Below, piece after piece: positions 50,696-59,642 of a DNA stretch of 64,000 nucleotides. Origin of the DNA: Natranaerobius thermophilus JW/NM-WN-LF (GTDB lineage: Bacteria; Bacillota; Natranaerobiia; Natranaerobiales; Natranaerobiaceae); the NCBI RefSeq assembly GCF_000020005.1, contig NC_010718.1, forward strand, positions 12,501 to 76,500. The letters are read 5' to 3'. Position numbers and translations under genes: made by a program. The notes beneath the pieces were generated by a model. It ran no database searches, was not told the DNA's origin, and was given only the letters and a program-made list of their open reading frames with translations. How positions within the stretch are numbered: position 1 is the stretch's first letter; every line of letters begins with the position of its first letter.

Positions 50696-52219
50696 ATGGT
50701 TAAGGGTAAAGAAATTACAACAAATAGGTTATATGACAGGATGGTGGTCAATGAGCGCTTTGTGTGGGAAGATGTTACAGTAGAGATACAACCGGATTCC
50801 CCAGACCGGGACATAATTAAACCTAATTATATTGAAGTTAAAAATATAACGGCAAGTCCCATGCCGGACAAGGTGGAGATTGCCGGCGAGCTTGAGGGAG
50901 AAGTTCCCTATCTCGATGATCTTTCACCCGAATATTTATCTACGTCTTTTAGAAAAACAATTAATTTACAGGGTGTAAGAGATTATCATGAGATCATCCC
51001 TTTGGTAAGAGTAGATAAAATTTACAAACAAGTAAAAGACAGTTCGGTAATCAAACTTAAATTTTACTTGGAGATTTTCCTACAGATAATCCGTCCCATG
51101 GACATTGAAATTGTGAAAGAAATGGCTGAAGACCTGGGTGAGGCTAACCGAGAACGTATAACGTATCTGAGTCAAGTTAAAAGTGAACAAAAATCCTTCC
51201 AGTTAAAATGCGACCATCTCTTATCATATAATCCAAAAGAAATCAAACAAATTGATGCAGGAATTGAGTTAAGTCAAATTAATCAGGAAAATGAAACATT
51301 AATTCTGGGAGGAAAGATAATAGGGCAGAGCGCTTTTATAGCAGAGGAAACAGGTGAAAGAATAAAAGAATCATTTACTGAAGACTTCTATCAAGAAATT
51401 TCCTTACCTTCATTGAAGCCTGAAATGGTTGCTGATGTTTTCCCACGTATAGAAACCATTGGATATTCTGATCAGAAGGAACAAAAGTTAGAAATTAATG
51501 TTGAAATTAGTCTTATTATCAGCTTAAAAAATGTGATCGAGAAAGAAGTTATCAGCGAAGTTGTACACACTGATGCCGAAGTTGATTTTGAAACCCTCAA
51601 TTTTACTATTCCCAAAACAAAGCAAATTTCTGAACAAGTAGAAAAAAGAGTGCCTCTTGAAGTTGCAGAAAATCTTCAAGAAAACACTGATGGAATAGAT
51701 GCGCAAATTGTAAATTTAACAAAAGAGATTAACAAAGATATGATCACAATAAAAGGGCAATTAGAACTAGTAACAACAAAGCAGGTCGACCAGAAAACTG
51801 AAGATAACGAGATGCAGTTTGATTTTCAAAAAGATGTACGATTTAAAGGCATGCAGAGAGAAGATAATGTTTACGTTCATCCTCGAATTGAGTTTGTAAT
51901 TCTAGAGTTTAATGAAAGTGAGCATGAAGAAAACAACAATGAGGTATTCGTGCAAGCCTTTATTAACTTTGTCATCATTAAGATTAAAGACTATCAATAC
52001 CAGCTTGTTACAGATTTAGAATATAATCAATCAGAAGAAAAGTTGAAAAGCAGCAATCAAACAACTTTTTTAAAGGTATATGTTGTTCAAAAGAATGATA
52101 CAATTTATGAAATTGCTCATCGATTTGGGCTTGACCCAGAGGATATCACAAAAGCTAATGATATTAAAAATCCTGACATGGTCTTTGAAGGACAGAAACT
52201 ATTTATCCCAAAATCATGA
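50696..52219 (+). CDS. SipL-like spore coat protein (DUF3794 repeats plus LysM)
   Basis: 507 residues. Two or three DUF3794-type beta-rich segments (~30-430, with VDKIYKQVKDSSVIKLKF and related lines) and a C-terminal LysM domain (~461-506: VYVVQKNDTIYEIAHRFGL then DPEDITKANDI...GQKLFIPKS). This architecture is that of Clostridioides SipL, which binds SpoIVA and attaches the coat. The location near veg is also seen in some clostridia (from memory). ATG 50696 with AAAGGAGGAGG upstream. The substrate of LysM would be peptidoglycan. Confidence 0.78.
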   Translation: MVKGKEITTNRLYDRMVVNERFVWEDVTVEIQPDSPDRDIIKPNYIEVKNITASPMPDKVEIAGELEGEVPYLDDLSPEYLSTSFRKTINLQGVRDYHEIIPLVRVDKIYKQVKDSSVIKLKFYLEIFLQIIRPMDIEIVKEMAEDLGEANRERITYLSQVKSEQKSFQLKCDHLLSYNPKEIKQIDAGIELSQINQENETLILGGKIIGQSAFIAEETGERIKESFTEDFYQEISLPSLKPEMVADVFPRIETIGYSDQKEQKLEINVEISLIISLKNVIEKEVISEVVHTDAEVDFETLNFTIPKTKQISEQVEKRVPLEVAENLQENTDGIDAQIVNLTKEINKDMITIKGQLELVTTKQVDQKTEDNEMQFDFQKDVRFKGMQREDNVYVHPRIEFVILEFNESEHEENNNEVFVQAFINFVIIKIKDYQYQLVTDLEYNQSEEKLKSSNQTTFLKVYVVQKNDTIYEIAHRFGLDPEDITKANDIKNPDMVFEGQKLFIPKS

Positions 52220-52250
52220 CAATCAATTTACAAAAAAAGATTTTAACTGA

Positions 52251-52523
52251 CTAATTATTAGGACCAAATATTAGAAATATACCGATGGCAACAAACGCTA
52301 CACCAGATCCAATTTTTAAAATATTAGGAGGTAAAAATTTAGTTAAAACAGTACCTAAAGTCACTCCTAGTAAACTTGATAAAATTAAAGCGCATGAAGC
52401 CCCCAGGAATACGCCTACGGGGGCTTTTTTTTGTGTGGCTAACAACATTGTAGCGAGTTGAGTTTTATCCCCCAGTTCGGCCAGAAATACAAGCAAAAAA
52501 GTTAAAAAGAAACTTTCTAACAT
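52251..52523 (-). CDS. Half-size GDT1/TMEM165 (UPF0016) family membrane protein
   Basis: 90 residues with three hydrophobic segments and the family signature ELGDKTQLATMLLA (~16-29). Full-length members carry two such repeats and move Mn2+ or Ca2+ against H+; single-repeat forms are expected to dimerise. No second copy lies nearby in the window. Start ATG 52523 with AGGGAGGG upstream on the minus strand. Confidence 0.85.
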   Translation of the reverse strand: MLESFFLTFLLVFLAELGDKTQLATMLLATQKKAPVGVFLGASCALILSSLLGVTLGTVLTKFLPPNILKIGSGVAFVAIGIFLIFGPNN

Positions 52524-52622
52524 TGTAAAATCCCTCCCTAAATGTCAAATATTAAAAGTACAGATTTCAACATATTTTATATATAATTATTGTTAGTTTG
52601 GTAACTCTATTCCTTTTAACTA

Positions 52623-52652
52623 TTGAAAGTTAACTTTCAATTCCGTTATAAT
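52623..52652 (+). promoter_or_regulatory. dacF-type promoter with an 18-bp palindrome
   Basis: TTGAAA (52623-52628), 18-base spacer, TATAAT (52647-52652). TTGAAAGTTAACTTTCAA (52623-52640) is a perfect 18-bp palindrome covering the -35, a good operator candidate. Confidence 0.6.
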
Positions 52653-52682
52653 AAACTAGTAACAGAGAGGGAGGGGAATTTT

Positions 52683-53933
52683 TTGAAAAGTGATACATCT
52701 GGCAATAAAAAGGTGATTATTACACTGATTTTTTTATTAATGATTAATACCTTTACGGTTTCGGATGTAACCGCAAAACAGTTGTATCCTCAGGAGTTCG
52801 AGACTCCTGAAATTGAAGCCGAAACAGCAGTTTTGATGGAATTTGAATCGGGTAAGGTTTTATATGACCAAGAAATGCATCGACAGATGCACCCTGCTAG
52901 TACTACTAAAATCATGACAGCTTTACTATTGATTGAAAACGCCTCTCTGAGGGAGCAAGTAGTTGTAAGTGAAAATGCTTTTGGAACTGATGGCTCTAGC
53001 ATGTACCTCAATTTAGATGAAAAAATCACTACTCGAGATTTACTATATGGCTTGATGGTTAGATCAGCAAATGATGCTGCAGTGGCTATTGCCGAATACG
53101 TAGCTGGTTCAGTAGAAAACTTTGCTGATATGATGAATAGTAGAGCAAAAGAGCTAGGGGCAAAGAACACTAATTTTAAAAACCCTCATGGCTTAACTGA
53201 AGAAAATCATAAAACTACTGCTTATGACCTGGGTGTGATTGCTAGAGAAGCTTTGAAAAACCCAAAATTTAGAAGTGTAGCTTCTACTCGTAGGATAACT
53301 CTGGATTGGCCTGAGGAAGAAGATGAAGACAGGCTGCTAGTTAATAGAAATGAATTGTTAGCTGATTATCCAGGTGCATTGGGTGTAAAAACTGGATATA
53401 CAAGATCGGCAAATCAAACTTTTGTTGCGGCTGCTGAAAGGGATGGCATGACATTAATTGCCGTTGTATTGTCAACATCTAGAAATAGGTTGTTTGAGGA
53501 TGCCAAAGAATTACTAGATTTTGGTTTTGAAGCCTTTGAACAAGTTGAAATTTTTGAACAAAATGACGTTATAACTTCTACTGAAGTAGAAAACTCAAAT
53601 CAAGAACTTGAATTAATTGTGGAAGAATCTTTGAGTTTACCAATACCTAAAATGGCTACTGAAATTGAACAAAGAGTTGATTTAGAAGAACAACTTTTAA
53701 AGGCTCCCATAGAAGAAGGTGAGCAGGTAGGATCTTTGGACCTATTATTGGAAGAAGAGGAAATTGTCTCAGTCCCATTGTATACAAAAGAAGATGTTGA
53801 AAAAGCTCCTCGCTATGGGTTTTGGATTTTGGCTGTAATGATTACTATACCTGCAATTTTCTTGATCTATAAAAGGTATTATGAACTTAAGTCGAGAAAA
53901 AAATTTCAAGAGAAGCTAAAAAATAGATACTGA
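52683..53933 (+). CDS. D-alanyl-D-alanine carboxypeptidase (DacF/PBP5 type)
   Basis: 416 residues. Membrane-linked enzyme that trims D-Ala from peptidoglycan stems. Seen: N-terminal hydrophobic segment (~10-30), the three active-site motifs S73-T-T-K76, S128-A-N130 and K236-T-G238, a C-terminal beta domain (~280-365), and a C-terminal transmembrane anchor (~370-395) followed by basic residues. TTG 52683 is supported by GGGAGGGGAA (52670-52679); an earlier frame from 52623 overlaps the promoter and lacks a ribosome site. Confidence 0.93.
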   Translation: MKSDTSGNKKVIITLIFLLMINTFTVSDVTAKQLYPQEFETPEIEAETAVLMEFESGKVLYDQEMHRQMHPASTTKIMTALLLIENASLREQVVVSENAFGTDGSSMYLNLDEKITTRDLLYGLMVRSANDAAVAIAEYVAGSVENFADMMNSRAKELGAKNTNFKNPHGLTEENHKTTAYDLGVIAREALKNPKFRSVASTRRITLDWPEEEDEDRLLVNRNELLADYPGALGVKTGYTRSANQTFVAAAERDGMTLIAVVLSTSRNRLFEDAKELLDFGFEAFEQVEIFEQNDVITSTEVENSNQELELIVEESLSLPIPKMATEIEQRVDLEEQLLKAPIEEGEQVGSLDLLLEEEEIVSVPLYTKEDVEKAPRYGFWILAVMITIPAIFLIYKRYYELKSRKKFQEKLKNRY

Positions 53934-53977
53934 TATTGAATGGGATGTAAATAAACAATCAGAAAGGAGAAATGCTA

Positions 53978-55018
53978 ATGGATAGAATGGATTCTCTACA
54001 TAATGTAGAGAAATGGGATCCTAAAACAAACCGAAGATTGTGGTCAGCGAATCACGAAGAAATTATTAAAGGTGGTACAACTGATATATATTTTGTTCGT
54101 ACCCAAGAAATTTTAAATCACATGAATTATGGTGATACTGAAGTGACAGTGGAGATTTTCCCATCACGGCCCGGTATAATGGCAGGAACAGAAGAAGCAC
54201 TAGGTCTGATGGCTGACGCTCATAATTTAGAGATTTGGGCTCTTCCTGAAGGAGAAACCTTCGATAAAAAAGAGGTTATCATGAGGATTAAAGGTCCTTA
54301 TCAGGAAATAGGAATATATGAGACACCTTTGCTCGGTATATTAGCCTCCTCAGCTGGCTGGGCAGAAGCGGCCAGGGAGTGTAGAGAAATTGTTGGAGAA
54401 GATAAACAACTGGTATGCTTCGGAGCACGTCATCTACATCCAGCAGTTGCACCAGTAATGGAAAGAGCTGCCCTTGTGGGAGGTTTTGACGGGTGTAGTT
54501 GTATTTTAGGAGCTAAATTGAAAGATCAGAAACCTATGGGTACTGTTCCCCATGCAGTATTCCTTATAGTAGGTGATACAGTGAGAGTAGCAGAAGCTTA
54601 TCATCAAGCAATGCCAGGTGAAGCTCCTCGAATAATTTTAGTTGACACCTTCAAAGATGAAGCCGAAGAAGCTCTTAGGGTAGCTAGGTCTTTAGATGAT
54701 GATTTGGCAGGTGTTAGGTTAGATACTCCTTCAGAGCGAGGAGGTGTCACACCAGGGCTTGTCAGAGAAGTGAGAGCCAGACTAAATCAAGAAGGATTTG
54801 ATCATGTTAAAATATTAGCCTCTGGTGGAATGAACCCAGATAAAATTAGCCGTTTAATTGATGAAGGTGTTGATGCCTTTGGTGTAGGTAGTTATATAGC
54901 GAGGTCTAAGGCTAATGACATGACAATGGATATTAAAGAGGTTAATGGTAAGCCTATTGCCAAAAGAGGTCGAATACCAGGAATAGTAAATAGTGAGAAA
55001 TTATTAAAGATGAAATAA
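53978..55018 (+). CDS. Nicotinate phosphoribosyltransferase
   Basis: 346 residues, type II phosphoribosyltransferase fold. It joins nicotinate to PRPP for NAD synthesis. Seen: GTTDIYFVRTQEIL, CFGARHLHPAVAPVMERAAL, VDTFKDEAEEAL, VRLDTPSERGG, ILASGGMNPDKI and GVGSYIARSKANDM. ATG 53978 lies 7 bases after AAAGGAGA; ATG 53972 is too close. A terminator follows. Confidence 0.92.
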   Translation: MDRMDSLHNVEKWDPKTNRRLWSANHEEIIKGGTTDIYFVRTQEILNHMNYGDTEVTVEIFPSRPGIMAGTEEALGLMADAHNLEIWALPEGETFDKKEVIMRIKGPYQEIGIYETPLLGILASSAGWAEAARECREIVGEDKQLVCFGARHLHPAVAPVMERAALVGGFDGCSCILGAKLKDQKPMGTVPHAVFLIVGDTVRVAEAYHQAMPGEAPRIILVDTFKDEAEEALRVARSLDDDLAGVRLDTPSERGGVTPGLVREVRARLNQEGFDHVKILASGGMNPDKISRLIDEGVDAFGVGSYIARSKANDMTMDIKEVNGKPIAKRGRIPGIVNSEKLLKMK

Positions 55019-55043
55019 GCACTTCTTTGAAGTGCTTATTTTT
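55013..55043 (+). terminator. Terminator of the nicotinate phosphoribosyltransferase gene
   Basis: AATAAGCACTT/AAGTGCTTATT with loop CTTTG, then TTTTTTT; it overlaps the stop codon. The next gene must therefore use its own promoter. Confidence 0.88.
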
Positions 55044-55116
55044 TTGCTCATTTGTATATGATTATTGGTTTTGGAAAAAATATAAATATCTATTAAAAAA
55101 GTGGAGGCCTATGTCT

Positions 55117-55926
55117 ATGTCAAGAGAACATGGAAAGTTAATTATAATTGGGGGGAATGAAGATAAAAATAATGATTGTGAAATTTTAAAATCTTTTATC
55201 GAAATGGCTGGAAAAGATAAAGCTAAGTTAGCAGTCATTCCTACGGCTACAAAGGAAGGTCAAGTAACTGGTGAAACTTATCAAGACCTGTTTTATTCTT
55301 TAGGAGCCGAGTCAGTAGAAATTCTATATGTGAACTCGCGAAGAGATGCAAATAAAACCGAAGTTATGGAGAAATTACAAAATTCTACTGGAGTCTTCTT
55401 TACAGGAGGAGATCAATTAAGAATTACAAGTTTACTTGGAGGTACTAGAATTGACTGGCTGTTACACGAAATCTACTCACAAGGGGTAATAATTTCTGGT
55501 ACTAGTGCTGGGGCTGCAGCAATTACAGATACTATGATAATGGAAGGAATCGATGAGTCAGCTCCTGCTAAAAATTCTGTAGCCCTTGCCCATGGATTAG
55601 GTTTTTTAAAAGGAGCAGTAGTGGATCAGCATTTTGCAGAACGTGGTAGGATTGGACGATTGTTATCAGCTGTTGCTCAAAATCCAGTTGTTACTGGTAT
55701 GGGAATTGATGAAAACACAGCCATAGTAGTTGATAAAGATGACCAAATAGAAATCTTGGGTACTGGAACAGTAACAATTATAGACGGAAAAGAGATTGAA
55801 GAAACTAATATTTCACAAGAAGATGATAACTCCCCCTTAGCCCTTACTAATGTAACCGTGGATATACTGTCTCCAGGCTCACGCTTTGATTTAAAAAAAA
55901 GAAATTTGTCCTTGCAAGGAGGATAA
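55117..55926 (+). CDS. cphB: Cyanophycinase
   Basis: 269 residues, S51 peptidase fold. It hydrolyses cyanophycin to beta-Asp-Arg dipeptides. Seen: LIIIGGNEDKNND, AVIPTAT, FFTGGDQLRI (95-102), the nucleophile S130 in GTSAGAAAIT, VVDQHFAERGRIGRL. ATG 55117 is 9 bases after GTGGAGG; ATG 55111 is possible. An upstream frame from 55027 runs through the previous terminator and is rejected. Three bases before cphA, so one operon. Confidence 0.9.
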   Translation: MSREHGKLIIIGGNEDKNNDCEILKSFIEMAGKDKAKLAVIPTATKEGQVTGETYQDLFYSLGAESVEILYVNSRRDANKTEVMEKLQNSTGVFFTGGDQLRITSLLGGTRIDWLLHEIYSQGVIISGTSAGAAAITDTMIMEGIDESAPAKNSVALAHGLGFLKGAVVDQHFAERGRIGRLLSAVAQNPVVTGMGIDENTAIVVDKDDQIEILGTGTVTIIDGKEIEETNISQEDDNSPLALTNVTVDILSPGSRFDLKKRNLSLQGG

Positions 55927-55929
55927 ATA

Positions 55930-58614
55930 TTGGAAATTATTAATATTAAAACAATTTCAGGCAAAAACATATACAGTCATGAACCGGTTCTAGAAGCAGA
56001 ATTAGACTTAGGTGATTTTGCAGGGGTTTTCTCCAATAATGTATCCTGTTTTAATAGTAGGTTGCACCAAATTTTACCGTCTTTGCAGGAGCATGTCTGT
56101 TCTAGAGGATATCCTGGTGGATTTTTGGAACGGTTGGAAGAAGGTACTTTGTTTGGTCATATAATTGAGCATGTAACTTTAGAATTAATGAATTTAGCCG
56201 GCATTGGAACCAATTATGGGACAACGAAAGCCACTCAAGAAGACGGGATCTATCAAGTGATCGTGGAACAGATCAATGAAGAAGGTGCCAAATATGCTCT
56301 AGAACAGTCCGTTGAACTTGTGAAAAACGTCATAAATGACAATCCCGTTCAAGTAGAGGAAATAGTTAGCGAAATTCAAGAAATAGTTAACGAAACGAAG
56401 ATTGGTCCTAGTACTGAAGCAATTTTATCAGCTGCCGAGGAACAGGAGATTCCTTATCTCAAACTGGATGAAGCTAGTATGTACCAACTGGGCACAGGCA
56501 AGTATCAAAAGAGAATCCAGGCTACTGTAACTGATGAAACTTCTGTAATAGGAGTGGATATAGCCTGTGATAAAACCAAAACAAATAACTCCTTGCATGA
56601 ATTAGGTTTACCAGTTCCTTATGGCAAAATAGCAAGTACTGAGGAAGAAGCAGTAGCTATTGTACAGGAGATTGGATACCCTATTGTTATAAAACCCAGA
56701 GATGGAAATCAGGGAAAAGGAGTTACATTAAATATCAACTCAGAACAGGAAACTAGAAGTGCCTTTAAAGTAGCTATGAGCTACGGGGATGAGGCGATTG
56801 TGGAACAGCATATTGAAGGAAAGCATTACCGTCTTGTAGTAGTAGGGGATCAATTGGTGGCCGGAGCTGAAAGAATCCCTGCCCATGTAGTGGGAGATGG
56901 TCAACATACCATTAGAGAGCTAGTAGATATTGAAAATCAAAATCCACTTAGAGGTTTTGGTCATGAGAAACCTCTATCAAAAATTCAATTGGATCCAGTA
57001 GTTAATATGGTATTGGCTCGTAAGAATATGACTATGAATTACATCCCCCAACAAGATGAACTAGTATATTTACGGGAAAGTGCCAATCTTAGCACGGGTG
57101 GAATTAGTTTGGATGTTACTGATGAGATTTCTGATAAAACTATACGGATAGCCATCAGGGTAGCTAAAATAGTTGGATTAGATATAGCCGGTGTTGATCT
57201 GGTAGCTAAGGATATTGGGAAACCCGTGGATGAAGATGATAATGGGGCTATTATTGAAGTCAATGCTGCCCCAGGAATAAGAATGCATGAACATCCTGTG
57301 AAAGGCCATCCTCGAAGAGTAGGAAAAAGTATTGTAGATCACTTGTTTAACAAACGAAATGATACTTTACAGGCAAGAGCGCCAGTAATTTCAGTTACAG
57401 GTACAAACGGCAAAACAACTACTGTTAGAGCAATTGATCATATATTGAGATCAAATGGAAAAGATGTGGGCATGACAAGTAGTGATGGTACTTTTATCAA
57501 AGGAGAATTGATCGATTCTGGTGACAATACAGGCCCGAATAGTGCTAAGGCTTTATTAAAAGATCCGACAATTGATTCATTTGTGTTTGAAACAGCCCGA
57601 GGTGGACTGGTAAAAAATGGGCTAGGTTATTCAAATGCCAAAGTGGCAGTAGTGACTAATATCGCAAATGATCACCTGGGCCAAGATGGCATTGAATCAA
57701 TTGACGATCTTATTTTTGTTAAAAGCCTAGTGGTTGAAGCTGTTGAGAAACAAGGTGTCGTTGTCTTGAACGCTAGCGATCACTATGTATCTGATTTCAT
57801 TAGAAAGGCTAAAGGGAGAATAATATTTTACGCCATGGAATCCGATAATCATTATGTTAAATCACATTTAGCGGCGGGAGGATCAGCACTATATTTAGAT
57901 CAGGATAATATTGTATACGCTACTGGGAAATTTCACAGAAAATTAGGGGAGATAACTCAATTGCCTCTAACCATGGCTGGTATGGCTCGTCATAATATAG
58001 AAAATTGCATGGCAGGGATAGCTGCTGCTATTGGTTTCGGCATAGCTCCTAGCAAAGCATTTGAAGTTTTAAAGCAATTTGCTCCAAGCTATCAAGATAC
58101 CCCGGGAAGATGTAATTTGTTTCGTTGTCAAGGAAAAACAGTCTTACTCGATTATGGTCACAACCCCGAAGGGATGAATCGAGTGTTAGCAATGGTAGAA
58201 AAAATGCCAGTAGAAAAAGTGATAAGTGTGATTGGAGTACCTGGTGACAGGAATGACAAACTGATTAAAGAAACGGGAAAAGTGGTGGGAAAGTATCATG
58301 AATTAATCGAGAAAGTTCTAGTCAAAGAAGATTCGGATTTAAGGGGGAGAAAGTCTGGTGAAACAGCGAATCTGTTACAAACAACTATGACCGAATTTTC
58401 AGAAGAACTGGCTGTAGAACAAAACTTACAAGAAATTGAAGCAATAAAAACAGCTCTTTCAGAAGCGGGTGAAAATGATTTGGTTCTAATATTTTACGAA
58501 CAAAAAGACAGTTTCTTTAATGCATCTGAAGAGCTAGGCTTATCTCCGGAACCTTTAGACTTTAATAAATTGGCATCCCAATCTAATAATCCAGTTTCCC
58601 AAAAACTCAATTAA
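55930..58614 (+). CDS. cphA: Cyanophycin synthetase
   Basis: 894 residues, normal CphA1 length. It builds multi-L-arginyl-poly-L-aspartate from Asp, Arg and ATP without ribosomes. Domains: N-terminal (~1-160; HIIEHVTLELMNLAGI), ATP-grasp (~215-475; YPIVIKPRDGNQGKGVTLN, IIEVNAAPGIRMHEHP), and Mur ligase-like domain (P-loop GTNGKTTTVRAIDHIL at ~491; LDYGHNPEGMNRV). TTG 55930 follows AAGGAGG. Operon with cphB. Storage of N and C is the likely role. Confidence 0.95.
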   Translation: MEIINIKTISGKNIYSHEPVLEAELDLGDFAGVFSNNVSCFNSRLHQILPSLQEHVCSRGYPGGFLERLEEGTLFGHIIEHVTLELMNLAGIGTNYGTTKATQEDGIYQVIVEQINEEGAKYALEQSVELVKNVINDNPVQVEEIVSEIQEIVNETKIGPSTEAILSAAEEQEIPYLKLDEASMYQLGTGKYQKRIQATVTDETSVIGVDIACDKTKTNNSLHELGLPVPYGKIASTEEEAVAIVQEIGYPIVIKPRDGNQGKGVTLNINSEQETRSAFKVAMSYGDEAIVEQHIEGKHYRLVVVGDQLVAGAERIPAHVVGDGQHTIRELVDIENQNPLRGFGHEKPLSKIQLDPVVNMVLARKNMTMNYIPQQDELVYLRESANLSTGGISLDVTDEISDKTIRIAIRVAKIVGLDIAGVDLVAKDIGKPVDEDDNGAIIEVNAAPGIRMHEHPVKGHPRRVGKSIVDHLFNKRNDTLQARAPVISVTGTNGKTTTVRAIDHILRSNGKDVGMTSSDGTFIKGELIDSGDNTGPNSAKALLKDPTIDSFVFETARGGLVKNGLGYSNAKVAVVTNIANDHLGQDGIESIDDLIFVKSLVVEAVEKQGVVVLNASDHYVSDFIRKAKGRIIFYAMESDNHYVKSHLAAGGSALYLDQDNIVYATGKFHRKLGEITQLPLTMAGMARHNIENCMAGIAAAIGFGIAPSKAFEVLKQFAPSYQDTPGRCNLFRCQGKTVLLDYGHNPEGMNRVLAMVEKMPVEKVISVIGVPGDRNDKLIKETGKVVGKYHELIEKVLVKEDSDLRGRKSGETANLLQTTMTEFSEELAVEQNLQEIEAIKTALSEAGENDLVLIFYEQKDSFFNASEELGLSPEPLDFNKLASQSNNPVSQKLN

Positions 58615-58628
58615 TGATATCATTATCA

Positions 58629-58655
58629 AGGAGTTGAAGGAGTTGGAGGAGTTGC
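58629..58655 (+). repeat. Three tandem 9-bp repeats AGGAGTTGN
   Basis: Copies at 58629, 58638 and 58647 in the ~100-base gap before ispE. Each contains AGGAG. In one frame they read K-E-L-E-E-L-Q with a stop at 58675, a possible relic of a coding end. Confidence 0.6.
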
Positions 58656-58715
58656 AAAGAGTGAAGTATATCTAAGATATATGGACTACTAAAGTTCTGA
58701 GGAGGGGAGCTTAAC

Positions 58716-59642
58716 TTGTCACCAGATATTTTGAGAGTGGAATCTCCTGCTAAGATTAATCTCTACTTAGATATTTTAGGGAAGAGGCAGGATGGTTTCC
58801 ATGAAGTTGAAATGGTAATGCAATCGATTTCTTTATGTGATCGGTTAACTTTTATAAGACAATCCCAGGGTAACAATAACAATATTGAATTGCTAATGAA
58901 ATCATCGGACTGTATTGACCAATTACCTGTCAGGGGAGATAACTTAATAATTAAGGCTGCCAGGTTATTGATGAATGATTTTAGATTACCGCCAATCAAG
59001 GTGATTTTAGAGAAGAACATTCCAACTGAAGCGGGGTTAGCCGGTGGCAGTAGTAATGCTGCTGCAACTTTATGGGCAATAAATCACATGTTTCAACTAG
59101 GACTTACCGAGCAAGAACTATCTGACATAGGTGCTCGCCTTGGTTCAGATATTCCCTTTTGTTTGTTTGGCGGAACCAAGCTTGCCAAGGGACGAGGAGA
59201 AATTTTACATCCACTACCTTCTTTGCCCAACTGTTATTTTGTACTAGTTAAACCCAATTTTGGAGTTAGTACGGGAAAAGTGTATCAAGAGCTAGGGTTT
59301 AAAACGGATACCGAATATGGAGAAAATCATCAAACAAAATCAAGGGTCAATGGAATTATTTCAGGCTTGGAAAAAGGAACTTTAACTGGAATTGTAGAAA
59401 ATATGTATAATAAGATGGAAGAGATTGTGTTTAAATGGCATAGGGATATGCAAATAATATCACAGCAAATTGAGCAATTAGGGGCTTTAAAAGTATTAAT
59501 GAGTGGAAGTGGTTCAACTATTTTTGGCGTTTTTGATAACTATGACACTGCTAAATATGCAAAAAAACAATTAGAAAGAGAATTTAAGTATGTGTTTCTC
59601 TCGATCCCCCGTGATATGGGAGTGGGAAAGGAGAATAATTAA
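58716..59642 (+). CDS. ispE: 4-diphosphocytidyl-2-C-methyl-D-erythritol kinase
   Basis: 308 residues, GHMP kinase of the MEP isoprenoid pathway. Seen: SPAKINLYLDILGKRQDGFHEV, IPTEAGLAGGSSNAAATLWAIN (~100-120), GSDIPFCLFGGT, and MSGSGSTIFGVF. TTG 58716 with GAGGGGAGC upstream. Its stop overlaps the start of the next gene (TAATG), so translation is coupled. Confidence 0.95.
   Translation: MSPDILRVESPAKINLYLDILGKRQDGFHEVEMVMQSISLCDRLTFIRQSQGNNNNIELLMKSSDCIDQLPVRGDNLIIKAARLLMNDFRLPPIKVILEKNIPTEAGLAGGSSNAAATLWAINHMFQLGLTEQELSDIGARLGSDIPFCLFGGTKLAKGRGEILHPLPSLPNCYFVLVKPNFGVSTGKVYQELGFKTDTEYGENHQTKSRVNGIISGLEKGTLTGIVENMYNKMEEIVFKWHRDMQIISQQIEQLGALKVLMSGSGSTIFGVFDNYDTAKYAKKQLEREFKYVFLSIPRDMGVGKENN

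Noticed and set aside
55027-55116. N-terminal extension of cyanophycinase
   Set aside because: It would begin within the previous terminator; a good ribosome site precedes ATG 55117.
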